Part shown: positions 25,638 through 38,920 of the stretch, piece by piece
Layout: every line of letters begins with the position of its first letter
Numbering within the stretch: position 1 is the stretch's first letter
Notes under the pieces: model-generated
Told to the model about the DNA's origin: nothing
What the model saw: the letters and a program-made list of their open reading frames with translations, nothing else
The model's database searches: none
Assembly: GCF_012273895.1 (NCBI RefSeq)
Contig: NC_052129.1
Span: 3,906,001 to 3,970,000, forward strand
Source: Zerene cesonia
Taxonomy: Eukaryota; Arthropoda; Insecta; Lepidoptera; Pieridae
Reading direction: 5' to 3'
DNA: 64,000 bases
Translations under genes and position numbers: made by a program

Positions 25638-28600
25638 ATGATGACGATAAGCGAGAGTCAGTTTTCCTCCAATAAAATGTCGAGTATCCACAAGATAAAT
25701 GATCGAGTGGTCCACAAGGATGCCTTCGACGACGTCAAAAGCTCCTCCAGTGTGAACAGCACCCTCATCACGAAGCGTGGTTTCAAACCCTCAGATATGT
25801 TTGACCCTCAAAAGAAGGAATTCCTTACGAACCTCAGTTACAAGTTATTCCCTGTAAGTTGGGTAAGTTGATTTATTTCAATTAGTTATAAGCTTCTAAC
25901 CGGGTGTGCTGCAGGGAGGCGTATTGGAGCCCTTGTTGTATGGTATATTATAATTGCTACTTATCGCCAAATTAGGTTTATTTATTTATATTATAGATAT
26001 TATATTAATATATTACAGCCTACATAATATACTTCTAAGCACAAATTAACAAATAAATTATATCCAAAATCAATTTACAAAAACACGAGTTAGAAAGGTG
26101 CGTAATCTTTACTGAATTTTAAATATTGTACGGTAATTTTGAATTCATGAAACGCCCACGCTGAAAAAATTTCTATCCCATGAATCATCTGAAACTACTG
26201 AAGTTGAATACGGAAGCCAAACATCTCGGACATCAGACGTTTGATTTTCATCAAAGGGTTCAAGAATTAATTACTAATATGTTGTAAGCATTAAAACTAT
26301 AGAGATTGCAGTTACTTCTGGCGCGTCTCCAGAGCTGGTGAAAATAGATTCTAGTAGAACCTTGAAGCGTAGACAATAGTTTATATGTAGGCGGAATAAC
26401 GACAACAGTGATCGAAATTATTTATCAACACTATGTAAGGATGCGATGTGCCTAATATCATTTTAATTGGTTTTCAATAAAAACAAACTACCTAATTTTT
26501 ATCACCTACATACTAAAGTACTGTTAAAAGAACGTTAATTACTTTTATAACGCTGTATATCTACCTACGAGGTAGATATATTTTATTTAAACACTAATAA
26601 CTTAAGCATAGTTACTCCATTACCAAAAAAATCAATTTATCAATTCGACAACATTTTTATTAACACGCTTTTATTAGCTTCACTTGTATGTTTGTATGTA
26701 TGTAACTCACACCCGTTTTTCTCCCACTNNNNNNNNNNNNNNNNNNNNNNNNNNNNNNNNNNNNNNNNNNNNNNNNNNNNNNNNNNNNNNNNNNNNNNNN
26801 NNNNNNNNNNNNNNNNNNNNNNNNNNNNNNNNNNNNNNNNNNNNNNNNNNNNNNNNNNNNNNNNNNNNNNNNNNNNNNNNNNNNNNNNNNNNNNNNNNNN
26901 NNNNNNNNNNNNNNNNNNNNNNNNNNNNNNNNNNNNNNNNNNNNNNNNNNNNNNNNNNNNNNNNNNNNNNNNNNNNNNNNNNNNNNNNNNNNNNNNNNNN
27001 NNNNNNNNNNNNNNNNNNNNNNNNNNNNNNNNNNNNNNNNNNNNNNNNNNNNNNNNNNNNNNNNNNNNNNNNNNNNNNNNNNNNNNNNNNNNNNNNNNNN
27101 NNNNNNNNNNNNNNNNNNNNNNNNNNNNNNNNNNNNNNNNNNNNNNNNNNNNNNNNNNNNNNNNNNNNNNNNNNNNNNNNNNNNNNNNNNNNNNNNNNNN
27201 NNNNNNNNNNNNNNNNNNNNNNNNNNNNNNNNNNNNNNNNNNNNNNNNNNNNNNNNNNNNNNNNNNNNNNNNNNNNNNNNNNNNNNNNNNNNNNNNNNNN
27301 NNNNNNNNNNNNNNNNNNNNNNNNNNNNNNNNNNNNNNNNNNNNNNNNNNNNNNNNNNNNNNNNNNNNNNNNNNNNNNNNNNNNNNNNNNNNNNNNNNNN
27401 NNNNNNNNNNNNNNNNNNNNNNNNNNNNNNNNNNNNNNNNNNNNNNNNNNNNNNNNNNNNNNNNNNNNNNNNNNNNNNNNNNNNNNNNNNNNNNNNNNNN
27501 NNNNNNNNNNNNNNNNNNNNNNNNNNNNNNNNNNNNNNNNNNNNNNNNNNNNNNNNNNNNNNNNNNNNNNNNNNNNNNNNNNNNNNNNNNNNNNNNNNNN
27601 NNNNNNNNNNNNNNNNNNNNNNNNNNNNNNNNNNNNNNNNNNNNNNNNNNNNNNNNNNNNNNNNNNNNNNNNNNNNNNNNNNNNNNNNNNNNNNNNNNNN
27701 NNNNNNNNNNNNNNNNNNNNNNNNNNNNAATTATTTTATAGTTTTTAGTTTGATGTGCTTGAAAAGCGTGTTTTTTAGTTTTTTTAAAACTATATTTTAT
27801 TTTTTAACTACTTTTAATCATTCTTTTTTTTATGTTTTAAAGCAAGAGTCTCCGGTAAAGTCCCATTTAAATTAGGTCTAGTTCTGACAATTTCAATTTG
27901 GTTTAGTTTAAAATGGATATCGTTTAAGTTAAAATTTATTCAAAATTTGCACATATCGTAAAACACGCAAATGTAATGAGGCAATGATTATGAACAAACT
28001 TTAATTCGTTTATGTATATGTAAATATATACAATTGTTTATTTTATTTTGAATGATTAATGCTTACAAACCTTGGCAAACGCTAAGGATTAGATCATGTA
28101 AATAACCTTATTATATATAAGTAGGTTAAAAGAAATCGTTCACAATGTTGGATCTTATATTTTAATTTATAAAGAAAAAGGGTGTAGTTTGCGACAAAGA
28201 GAAAATTAGCATAATTGCGAATTTGGGAGTTTGTGACGTTGTATGGGATAAATTCTAGATCTCCTAAATAAATTAAAACAAATATTAATGAAAAGCTACG
28301 TTATCCCTAAAATGCCATTGGCTAAGGCCTTATTTATTTTGTTTTATTCCGGGACAATCCGAGCGGAGCCGAGACAAGGGTCTTAATGAAAAAAGAGACC
28401 ATTTCGAAAATAAATCATTATTTTAAATTACAATTAATACCAAATTACCGATAATAAGATTAATGTATTATGTACCTATATCTGAGGTAGTGCCGAGGAA
28501 ATTTTTATTGAATATCAATATGTTAAATTAGTTGAAAAACTTATAATGCTTCATCGTGGATATGTAAAATAAAAAACCTTGTTTAATCTGCATATCAACT

Positions 28601-31600
28601 TTACCGTAAACACGATTCATACTTAAGAATTGAAGTAATTCTTCACAATTGATATTATTCGCATGAACGGTATCTCGTGTAGACTGCAATCTTTTATTAT
28701 AGATTATTAGTCTACAACTCGATCCGTATGATTTAGTGAGATCATGTTCAGACACAGCTTATATAGATAACCTATATTGTACAAGACGTTGATAAATCGC
28801 AACATTTTATAACAGCTGGAACTAATTACGATATAATTCAATTAAAATTGGCTCGGGATTCGATACACTTAGACAGTAGGTACCAACTACCGACATAATT
28901 TTCGTTAACCTAATTTTCCACCTGTTTTATTTACTAAATGTGACCTAGGACTCTGAACTGAACACCGGACATCGAACCCAGCGCCAACACGGTTAAAAAT
29001 AATGCTTGGTTAATTACATTCAGCGCACAAGAGTTCCATTGACCTCAGTACTTGAGGTTGTCGAAGAATTCTAAAATGTTAATTAATATTTACAACCTAT
29101 ATATTGCATTTGAAAATTTTTTTGGTGTAATTACGTAAATAATCCGATTTTGTTATATTGTGTAACAAATAATACTGATGTTTATTTTTTTCTTTTTCCA
29201 CGTCTAAACATATTCATTATTAATTTCTTAACTATGTAGTTACTAAGTTTTTAAAATGCTCTTCTTTCTCACCATTTACTGTATTCGCTCGCTTACAAGT
29301 AAGAAAAAAATAAAAGCAGAATTTCGAAATCTCAAAGATTTAGGTCTTTCAAAGTACTGACTTTTGCATACTGATCTTTACATAAATTAAAGACGACACA
29401 AAACAAAGAGATGTTTCGAGAAAAAAATTCAGATTTCTCTCATGGATCATTCAACAGACGTTCCGCCCTCAATCCAGAACACAAAAAGTTAAGATTGTTG
29501 TTTATCGCTACCCGGCATATTTGGCTCTTGGATTCGCGCCAAAACTACTGTCAATCTAAATACAGATTACAAAACGACAATCGGCAGGCATGTATAAAAT
29601 AATGTTAATTGATTAAAAAATCATAATATAATTCTAAATCAACGATCATCTTTTTCTAAAATCGTGTAAAAGTTTTAGCTGCATATGTCCATAATGATTA
29701 TCGTTAATGTTAATTGTGGCAAAACAACTAGAAGCAAACAGACTAGAAGCAAAATGCTTTTTTTTGTTTATATACCCGAATGAGTTAATGATGAAATGAA
29801 ATATATATAACAAAACATGACCATTTATCTTCTATATTTTCAACATAAAAAATTAAATTTACAATTATCACTGGCACAGAATGATGCAGAGCCTTCGCAG
29901 GAACCTGCAACATTACCCCCACTGGAGGAACCTCTTGTAAGAAAAAAGAAACATTAGTTCCATTTTGTAAATATGGTCATTATGTCAAACATTATGGCAA
30001 AAGCCGGTGTAAATAGTGACGATTTCTTCTCTTTTTGTGTAGAAGTAAAGGGTACTTCATACTGTACAATACTTTTATACTTACTTATTATACCTATTTA
30101 TTTTTAATACAGCTATTATGGGAATTTGTAACAGTTTGTTTGTTTGTGATATATCCACTGTAATTAACACATTTCATGTTCTGTCTATATTTTTAAATAA
30201 CGAATAGACAGTGTAAATATATCGATAATACATTTATGTAATCTTTTGTAACTAGTAACAAAACAATTATTTATGCTTTAACAGTTTTATTTTGTAATTT
30301 GCATGAATTTTCTCTTTACTTACTAATCCAAGGTAGTAATTTCTAATGTATTTTATATTAATACACCTCGTAGATTACACAGTATCATAAATGTATTAAA
30401 ATGAAATACTTTGAATTAAATAGTGAATCGCATATGACGAGATATATGCAATGTTTTGTTTCTTTACCGTTGAATGACTTTCCATATGTATTTTTTGTCT
30501 TTAAATTAATAAATTTTTTCCTACAGATATCTGTGAACGATATTTTCATGCTGATTCGCATTACATAAAATTCGAAACGTTTTTGTGCAATGACGACCAT
30601 TTACAATTTTCTTACTTGTTTTAATTATTATTATAAGATTTTTCATATTCAGTAAATGATTGCATGATAAAGCAATTCCACACTTTACAGTCAATATAAT
30701 TTTAATTCTTAAAATATAACAAAAAGATAATTTATGATTTTGACATAGTTACATTAAATTTCAAGATCATAAGACGATTTATGTAAATGGTAAAAAATTG
30801 ATTTTTCTCCTCTTAGTAGGTGAGCTTCAACAAACACAAACATACAATTTTGTAATCAACACCATTGCCACATTTATACTTAAACTAAAATTCATAATAT
30901 TGTAGTAAATTCATCAACACACAACTTTTACAAATTATCTAAAAAGTTATTAAAACATTTCAGGAAGACTTGGAAAATAAACCAATTATTGTAGGTGATA
31001 AGGAAGTGGACCTTAACAAGATATTTACTCCAGCGCCGGATGCAGAGGAGCATATCATAAAGAAAGACCACAAATTCGGTAAGAATTTATCTCCTTTTCT
31101 CTCTTTTCAAAGTTGTACTTAACTTACTTAATGTAAAAATAATACAATACGATGCAGTTATGTCGTTTATATTAAAAGCTCATACCATTTTGAGTTCAGT
31201 TTATATCGACTAACTTATTTTGTAGCATTTATTTTATTTTTATTATTTTTTTTATGTCATAGTCGGCAATGAAGCTGGTGGGTCGCCCAATGGTAAGCGC
31301 TACCACCGCCCATGAATAGTTGGAGAGGCGTAAGGTCGATTGCAGACCTTACGCCTCTACAAATGGATTGCCGACTTCAAGCTGGAAAGTGATTTAGAAA
31401 GGATTGAAATGAATGGACTGGGAAGGGCAAGGAAAAGTATATGAGCCACCGGCTCCCCCACTCACCGAACGAAAGACAACAGTATGCTATTTCATACCGG
31501 TTTTGCGGTGTGAAATAGCTATATTTTCATTGGAAAGGGCGTCCGTGTTAGCTCCTCTTTGTGGACTGGCATTTTCATAATTCTGGCATTATGATGTTGC

Positions 31601-33994
31601 TTTTAAAACTGGTAATTCTAACTTCCCGTGTGACATTTGTTACGCTCCTATTGTGTCGATATATCCATCAACCTCGCCACGTTCCAGGAAGAGTTTATTT
31701 TAATACTGACAGATTTCAAAATGTCAGACAGCGTGGCAGACAGATTGATACCAGACTAGAAGTGGCTCTGCTTGTTTATGGAGCTGACGTCATATTGTTG
31801 GAAGGATTAAGCTATTAGGTTGCAAGCTCGTGATAAGATATCATGGGCACACAGAATAAAAATATAGTAATAAATTATTCTCATTTCTAATTCTTCATTC
31901 ATGCAATCTTTCTTGAAATGTAATTTAAAAATAACTTTTTTAAGTCTTGCTCTTGTTTTTGTAATAGTAACTGGCTTTTAATTTTGTATTAATAGGTGTA
32001 ATATAAAATCATATTTTATGTAATGCTGTATGGTTACAAGAAAATATAATAAATAATGAATTTCATTGAAGGAAAAATTAAAACAGGAATATTCTACGAT
32101 ACGTAATCCATAAGTGTAGAATATCAAATTACCAAACTTGGATGTTATTTATGTGTGATGAAAATTCACATAACTTCAACTCAAAAATCAACTTCCTCCT
32201 GCGTAGTTACTGATCTTCTCCGAAGACATTTCGAAACGCGTATAGTTTGAATTCTACATGGTTCATGGCTGTATTGTGACGATAGATCTTATTAATGACC
32301 AGCTCTATTTCCGATGTTTGTTTCTTGTTGTCCATTTGTTTGGTGCATTTTGGCAAGAAGCCAATGCGCCAAAACGTCTAATCGTATGCTTTTAATATAT
32401 TCTGGTAACAGTGGAGCATTATAAAATATTATTTTACGCAATTGCCTTCATTTATTAAAGCGTTGGTAACGGCCTTAACTTGTTACTAAGATATAATTAA
32501 TTATTTATTAAGACTACTCATAACGTAAAAAACAATATTGAATGGCATTATATGTAATAATTAATTCAAATGCGGATAGTTTGGCTCGAAATGTGAGCTA
32601 TCAGCTTTAGTTTCTTGGCCATTGTCGTCATATCTTATCGCTCTAGAACGCTGTAGAAGCAAGTTCAGTTCAAAGTTATGAGTCAGCCTTGAACTGGAGG
32701 TAATACCTCTTGATCAGAAATGTTTATTAATTATAAAATTAGGTCAGAAGCTTTAATTTTAATTAATTGCATTTTTGTAAAATACGAGGATTTTATCAGC
32801 TTAAAGATTTTAACTCACATCCGCCGGCTGTCCGTCTGTTACTGACCCAGTTAATTGTTACAATAACCACCTACTGTAAACGTTTTTTACGTTTGTCATC
32901 ATTTACGCAAGATTGGACGAAAATTTAAATCTCCTTCTTGTCTTGTTTTTCTTTCCCGGCGAAGGGGTCTGTTACTATTTAAGACATTTTAAGAATGTTT
33001 CTGCTAGAATATAGTAATTTACATCAACGAGGGCAATCAGGGTTCATTTTCCCTTGAAAAAGTCCCAGGTAATTAATAAGCTGTTAACAAAATTTCCAGA
33101 GAAGACCTTCGCATCATCAGCGTTCTATGTGCCTGGTGTGCACCCAACTGTAAAGGAACAAATGGACCTCGCTCGTGCGATCTCCAAGTCGCTGTCTGAC
33201 TCCAGCAACCACATGTCCAAGGGACAGAGCATGTATGTCAACAGGAAGAAGCGCTCCGTCAAGTGGGTGCATGAAGGACGTGGTATGATTATATTTTTCT
33301 GTAGTAGATTTTAAAGTATTTAAAGGGAAAACTTCAAGTGATAAGTTATGCTCTTAAATGAAAAGGAATTTAAAAGACGAAATTATTCTAATAAAATTAA
33401 ATAAATGTCTAATTAAATAATGATTAACAATAGTCATAATAAATTTGGTTTTGCATAAGCGCTAGTCTAACACTCTAGTTCTGTTTTTAACAAAAATCTA
33501 TGAAAACTATTTCGATAATATTGGCTGAATGATTTTAATCATTTGTAATGAAATTGAATGATTTTATTAAATTGAAGTGAAGTCCACCATTAAATTAGAT
33601 AAAAATTCATCTTCCAGGACGAAACACTTCTAACTCGTCCTCTACGCCGACGCCGGTCGCCAACCATGACACGCCGTACCGTCCTCCTTCTAGTCTCCGT
33701 AACCAAAAAACATACCCCAAATCAGCATTAAAACATACATCGAACTTACCAAAAATGGAACCGTTTCCAGTATCACCGCCGACAATTACTCTACAAAACG
33801 TCGAAATTCCAGTGCCTTTAGCTCCAACAAAGTTAAACGATGTCTATGCTTCTCCAAAAAGCCCGCGTTTACCGCTCGTCTGTGGTCCCAATTTCAATGT
33901 GGCCCCGCGAGGATGGGGCGAAATGAAAGATTACTATAGACCCGTCTCACTAGATGGCGTTGGACAAACAACAAAAGGATTCACAGATTATTAA
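25638..33994 (+). CDS. Unnamed muscle/cytoskeletal-type protein, five coding exons (315 aa)
   Basis: Coding exons are 25638-25853, 29880-29936, 30964-31078, 33100-33282 and 33618-33994, total 948 nt. Each has a good acceptor (CACAG, TTTCAG, TTCCAG, TTCCAG) and a GTAAGT-, GTAAGA- or GTATGA-type donor, and the frame holds across all junctions. The start ATG follows CAGTAAAA; a second ATG follows at once. The protein has no signal peptide or membrane segment. Residues 1-72 are polar and end KKEFLTNLSYKLFP. Exons 2-3 are acidic and proline-bearing. Residues 131-190 hold a conserved-looking block with a very basic segment (RKKRSVKWVHE, 178-188). Residues 191-280 are Ser/Pro/Thr-rich, and the C-terminus has RGWGEMKDYYRPV near 288-300. 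This layout reminds me of insect thick-filament or Z-disc proteins (myofilin, Zasp66) and of the synaptopodin family, but I cannot assign it and no PDZ or LIM domain is seen. Intron 1 contains the second assembly gap, so a further exon could be hidden there. Confidence 0.82.
25854..25868 (+). promoter_or_regulatory. Two tandem in-frame splice donors after exon 1
   Basis: GTAAGT occurs at 25854-25859 and again at 25863-25868, nine bases apart. Using the first ends exon 1 at Pro-72. Using the second adds Val-Ser-Trp. Both leave phase 0 and join exon 2 at 29880 in frame. Confidence 0.6.
26729..27728. other. Assembly gap, 1000 N, in intron 1 of the unnamed gene
   Basis: The gap is exactly 1000 N. 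The left flank (26650-26728) is a family 3 repeat. The right flank has AAAAGCGTGTTTTTTAG, which resembles the far end of that element. The gap therefore probably lies within repeat DNA. Confidence 0.98.
28345..28385 (-). repeat. Fragment of a C-rich SINE head
   Basis: CCGGGACAATCCGAGCGGAG is the reverse complement of a head like that at 59654 (GTCCCGGCTCCGCCCGG). It lies in intron 1 of the unnamed gene. Confidence 0.35.
31251..31560 (+). repeat. Dispersed repeat (family 4) in intron 3 of the unnamed gene
   Basis: It contains GCTGGTGGGTCGCCCAATGG, CCGGCTCCCCCACTCA and GTGTTAGCTCC, in common with 38921-39270 and with the - strand copy at 58087-58290. An internal perfect 14-bp hairpin lies at 31324-31358. 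Confidence 0.65.
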
Positions 33995-34006
33995 ACTTTA
34001 AGACAT

Positions 34007-34012
34007 AATAAA
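34007..34012 (+). terminator. Poly(A) signal AATAAA of the unnamed gene
   Basis: AATAAA is found 13 bp after the stop at 33994, with a second copy at 34120-34125. The second, giving a 3' UTR of about 150 nt, is more usual. A longer UTR is also possible. Confidence 0.45.
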
Positions 34013-34830
34013 AAGTTTAAGGGTGATACACAGCACGGTTTTAAATCAATCTCTCGGATTGTCAACAAGATGTGATGCGACAGAAGATAAATTTGCAACT
34101 TATATAATGCACCAAAAACAATAAAATCATTCGAAATTTAACAGTAAAAATGGCAGAAGCAAATATTTATTTCGTCAAAAGTTACTTATTGACTTTGTTT
34201 CCTATTATTTAATATTAATTATGCTAAGATTAAAACGAGGATCCCTTAGCCATAAAGTATATTTTAGCATTTAATTAAGAGTAAAAGTGCGTTATTTCTC
34301 TACTTAATGAGTTTAAAACAATTTAGTCGTACAAACGTCAGGGTTTGTGTTTTACGTTACAATTTTGTATTTGGTGAATTTTATATAAAAGTGAAAAATC
34401 GATAAAAATTTCTAGTGTTCTAGATTATGCAAAAAAGTTATAAAATATTGATTAGACTTAGCTTACTCTAAATCAAAATTAATCACTAATTGATATACCT
34501 AAATCCGTACCCTTGAAACATACTGATAATAAATGTGAATACATATCAATCGATATCAACAAACCCTGAAAATAACTACCTAGTCATAGTTTATTACATT
34601 TGAGGTTAATTTTATAATTGTTACAATGTTAATTGTATATTTTATATAATCGTCTAATATAAATTTTTATTATGAATAATAGATTTACTAACTATTGATA
34701 TAACATAATAAATAATAATTTATGATTTATTTTACAGTACCAAAATTTTAATACACCATTTATAATTTTGTTAATTGTAATTATTTAAGGATTATTATAA
34801 ATAAATGTCATAGAGGAAACCTTGTTTTTT

Positions 34831-35100
34831 TAAACCCCGATACGAGAGGGGTGTTATTAGTCTACTATCGATGTCTACTGAAGAGCTACGATACTACAGA
34901 CACAAACTGTCTGTAGTATCGTAGCTCTTAAATGGATGGACCGATTTCGAAGCGGATTTTTCCTTCGAAAACTCAAAGAAGGCGGCCGTTCCAAAATGTT
35001 TGTATACAACACTCAACATGAGTCTCAAATGAAAACGCTTTTCTAGTAAAATACTACACAATTTGAAAAAAAAATTGATCACCGACAATACAAAATGGCG
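34831..35100 (+). repeat. Degenerate dispersed element with perfect 21-bp hairpin
   Basis: It starts ACCCCGATACGAGAGGGGTG and includes GGATGGACCGATTTCGAAG, a layout I associate with a common lepidopteran repeat. Bases 34882-34902 are the exact reverse complement of 34908-34928. Confidence 0.5.
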
Positions 35101-35394
35101 TCGTGGGTTTTACATTACAAATTTCATATTATTTCCAATCCGATAATAGGTATTTTACCATAGTATTTTACCAAATGTACCGCAGCATTAACATGTGGGC
35201 TGATAATGATGATGATACACTACTTATATGTTATTCTCGTACATAATCTATATCACTGCCAAGAAATCAAAATAATACATTCAATCGTTTTCGCGTGAAG
35301 ATTATTCTTAATATATTTATTATTTGTTTTATACTTAATACTACACAGGTTTAAAAAGAAATATTATGAAAGAGGCTCTTTGTTTCACTCCGTA

Positions 35395-35535
35395 TGATCT
35401 TACATATTATACAGAATTTTTATTTCTGCTTTGAACTACGAAGGAATCGAACTCTCTTGCATTTTCGGTGTTCCCGGATCACTGCAATAAACAACCCTTC
35501 AAGGCCAGCGTGAATAAGCTTCTTCTAGGCATGCC
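35395..35535 (-). repeat. Possible tRNA-derived SINE
   Basis: On the - strand AGTTCGATTCC matches 10 of 11 bases of a pol III B box. It follows a GTTTATTGCAGTGATCCGGG segment that could be a degenerate A-box region. Limits are approximate. Confidence 0.35.
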
Positions 35536-35954
35536 CATATATAGATGGCATCACTTCTTAACATCAGGGTAAAAGCGGTCAAAAGTCTGACTAATAAGTA
35601 TAAAACAAATAAGTTTATAAGTGGGTATACCAATTATAAACTTTGTATGTTTCCTAAAATAACTGCAGGTTGTTCGATTAAAATAAATTTGTTAATCATT
35701 ATATTTGTTATTGATATTATAGAAATTAAAACATACTTAATATTTGTATACACTTTTTAGTTTTACCTATTTGTTTAGACTCGATATTGCATCACTTTAA
35801 ACGGACAGATTTAATTTAAACTTTGTACACTTATCAAGAATCGGTGACAATACAGTAATTTCATGGGTTTATATTATTCTCCAAAAAGGATAATATCCTA
35901 AAGTATATCCTATGAGACGAGTGAGGCACTTACGTTGATTCTCTAATTAAAATT

Positions 35955-36165
35955 ACTAGCTGTGACCCGCGGTTGAAACCGCGTAAGTCCGTACCCCGTA
36001 GGAATATTGGTATAAAAAGTGCCAATGTTTTATTTCAGTTGTCCAGCTATCTACGAAGCAAATTTCATTGCAATCGGTTCAGTAGTTTTTGCGTGAAAGA
36101 GTAACAGACGCACACATACATATGCATTCATCCTCACAAACTTTCGCATTTATAGTATTATTATT
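35955..36165 (+). repeat. SINE-like dispersed repeat (family 1)
   Basis: This runs from ACTAGCTGTGACCCGCGG to ACTTTCGCATTTATAG, colinear with the 650-855 copy. Confidence 0.75.
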
Positions 36166-36374
36166 CGCCAATAGATGTCAGGAAGAGTCATATAAATTGG
36201 GACTACTCAAACGCCTCCTATTTGTTAAAAAAGTAAGTTTAAGTCGATAAAACACGAATAAAACACGAATATGACATTTTCTAAAAAAGATTCCTAGCTA
36301 GATCGATTTATCGCCCCCGAAACCCCCTATACACTAAATTTCATGAAAATCGTTGGAGCCGATACCGAGATTCC

Positions 36375-36479
<105 letters not shown>

Positions 36480-37045
36480 AGAATTGCTCGTTTAAAGATA
36501 TAAGATTAAGATTTGGTTTTTTTTTTAACTTAGTATAACTATAATTCATTATTTTCACTGACTGATGATTCAGAGGCAATTGCAATTTGTAAACAGTTTG
36601 GATAAGATAGGAGTAGTGAAAGAGCTACTTAGATACTAGGTAGGTACTCGGAGCAGTATAGACTAAGACGGCTTGTGTAGTTGATATGATAGTATGGATT
36701 AATATTTTGATCTTTTTTATTATCTTCTTATATTATATTGATCATTGTCAGTCCATTTTTTTGTTCTCATAGCCAAACTATTTTTTTTACCATATTTTTA
36801 TGTGTTTACTGACCTTGAGAATCACATCAAAGATTTTAATTAAAAAAAAAAATCATTTTAGAACGTATTTTACTAGCAGCGATAACTAGGTATATATTTC
36901 GTTATATAACATCATTAATTTTCAAGTGATGTGTTGAACTTTGATTTAGTTCCATTATTATTTACGTAACAGTTGACCAATACAATTCACCTTATATTCA
37001 AAGATAGATTTATAATTTGTGCTTGGTTTTTAATTTATATATTAG

Positions 37046-37195
37046 TACTAGATGACCCAACAAATGCTGTTCTGCCTCACATTGATCATTTAGGGGTATG
37101 AATAATAGATGTTGGCCGATCATGAGAATCGGTCCAGCCGTTTAGGAGGACTATTTCAACTAATATTGTGGCTCCAGAATTTTATATATCTAGAG
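37046..37195 (+). repeat. Dispersed repeat (family 5)
   Basis: ACTAGATGACCCAACAAATG, GCTGTTCTGCC, CCAGCCGTTT and the closing AGAATTTTATATAT blocks are shared with 37755-37952. Confidence 0.55.
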
Positions 37196-37754
37196 TTGTA
37201 TCGGAAAAAACCTCTTTTTGCTACGATACAAACATAGGTAACTAATAAAACGAAAACTTATTGGCGTACCCTAATCATTACTATCAGTTCCTGTATCCCG
37301 ATTTTTAAATATCTGTTTAACACTTGGCAACACTTGTTGACTGTGAGTTGCCCCTACCAGACTCAACAATAATATTATAATATTTGCATGAACAAATAAT
37401 TCTAAACAAGGTATCACATAAAGTGCAGTTTACGCCACGACTCGATTTACCTTCAGTTAGAATAATGGTTAAGATCCACTCTTGCGCAGTGATCAAGTTC
37501 TAAGATTTGTGGGTCTTTCGAAACGCAATGTTGCTATGCTTGTAAATGAGCTTTCAAGTGCTGAATTTACAAGGTCTTTGTCAGCGGCACAATCAACGAT
37601 ACTCACACATCATTTAATTTTTTAGTTGGATCTGAATTAAGCAATTTCCAGACCATATGAGTATGTAAGTGGGGAGCTAACGAATTTTTCTTCTTTATAA
37701 ATGTGTAAGTATATTGTGTATGGCTGAACATTTTTGTGTGTTTAATTTAATTTT

Positions 37755-37952
37755 TAGTAACTGACCCGGCAAAAGCTGTTCTGCCTTACTCTTTATGAAA
37801 ATTAAAAGGAGGCCTATTGTCAGACCTATGTGTCACAAAATTTCATGAGAATTCAAAATGTCCAATCCAAAATAAAGAAAAGAAAAGTTGTCCAGCCGTT
37901 TCGGCGGAATATGGCAACTAACATTGTGACTTGAGAATTTTATACATAGAGA
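37755..37952 (+). repeat. Dispersed repeat (family 5), second copy
   Basis: Contains ACTGACCCGGCAAAAGCTG, CACAAAATTTCATGAG, CCAGCCGTTTCGGCGG and GAGAATTTTATACATAGAGA. It lies about 560 bp after the first copy, in the same direction. Confidence 0.55.
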
Positions 37953-38550
37953 TTGTTAGCTGGTTCATAGATAAACGGATGGATAACTTAGTACTTTCAA
38001 AGCAATGTTCCTATCTGTTAATAATCATTTTTGTTTTTTGCAAACACTATTTGTGATTATATCAGTTATAACGTTATGATTTTAATAAAAATTCGTGTGA
38101 TGATCCTGTAAATTGACATTAATAACAATTTACATTAATAGAGAACCAAATGAGGATAAATTTAACTGTTAAGGGGATGCTAACTGGATGGTTCTCAAAC
38201 ATATTTCGCCCAACATCACAGAAACATTCCTCACTCGTGTTTTATTTCTTAAAATGAGATCAAAACAACATGAGTTTTTATTTCTATCCTTTCACATATG
38301 TAACTTTTCTAACAAAATATTCATAAATTTAAGTCCTTTATATCAATCTACATTCATTTTCCAAACTCGACTAGTAACGACCTCGATGCTAATCACAACT
38401 TTTTCTTATTACGATAATTAATAGACTACTCCTTCAATTTGACTGTTTAAACAGGGTGTGGCGTAATGAATGGATCATATGGTAACTGCGGGTGGAAGAC
38501 GTCGCGTTCGTAGGGCATCAAAAAACTTCAAAAAACTAGAGTGGTATTTT

Positions 38551-38737
38551 ATCCGACTAATATTATAAATGCGAAAGTTTGTAAGGATGTGCGTATGTTT
38601 GTTACTTTTTCAGGCAAAAACTACTGAACCGATTACAATGAAATTTGGTACTTAGCTGAACAACTGGAATAACATATAGGCAATATTCCTATGGGATACG
38701 GACTTACGCGCGTGAAACCGCCGGGCTCAGCTTGTAA
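38551..38737 (-). repeat. SINE-like dispersed repeat (family 1)
   Basis: A - strand copy with the GAACAACTGGAATAACATATAGG and GGATACGGACTTACGCG blocks, slightly shortened in the middle. Confidence 0.75.
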
Positions 38738-38920
38738 GACTATAAAGGTAAGATAAGAATTATTATATGTGTGTTTTTAGTGTAGTATCCCTTATTGAAC
38801 GATGATTTCAAGTGCGCCTCTTGAAATCATAGTTTAATATTCGATAGCGCTGGATGCGCTTTTTTCCAGATTTTTTTAAACAGACTCTTCAAAAGAATCA
38901 TAATATTCTAACCAGTATAT

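Noticed and set aside
26684..27748. Long reading frames of about 350 codons on the + strand
   Set aside because: They are the second run of N, not sequence.
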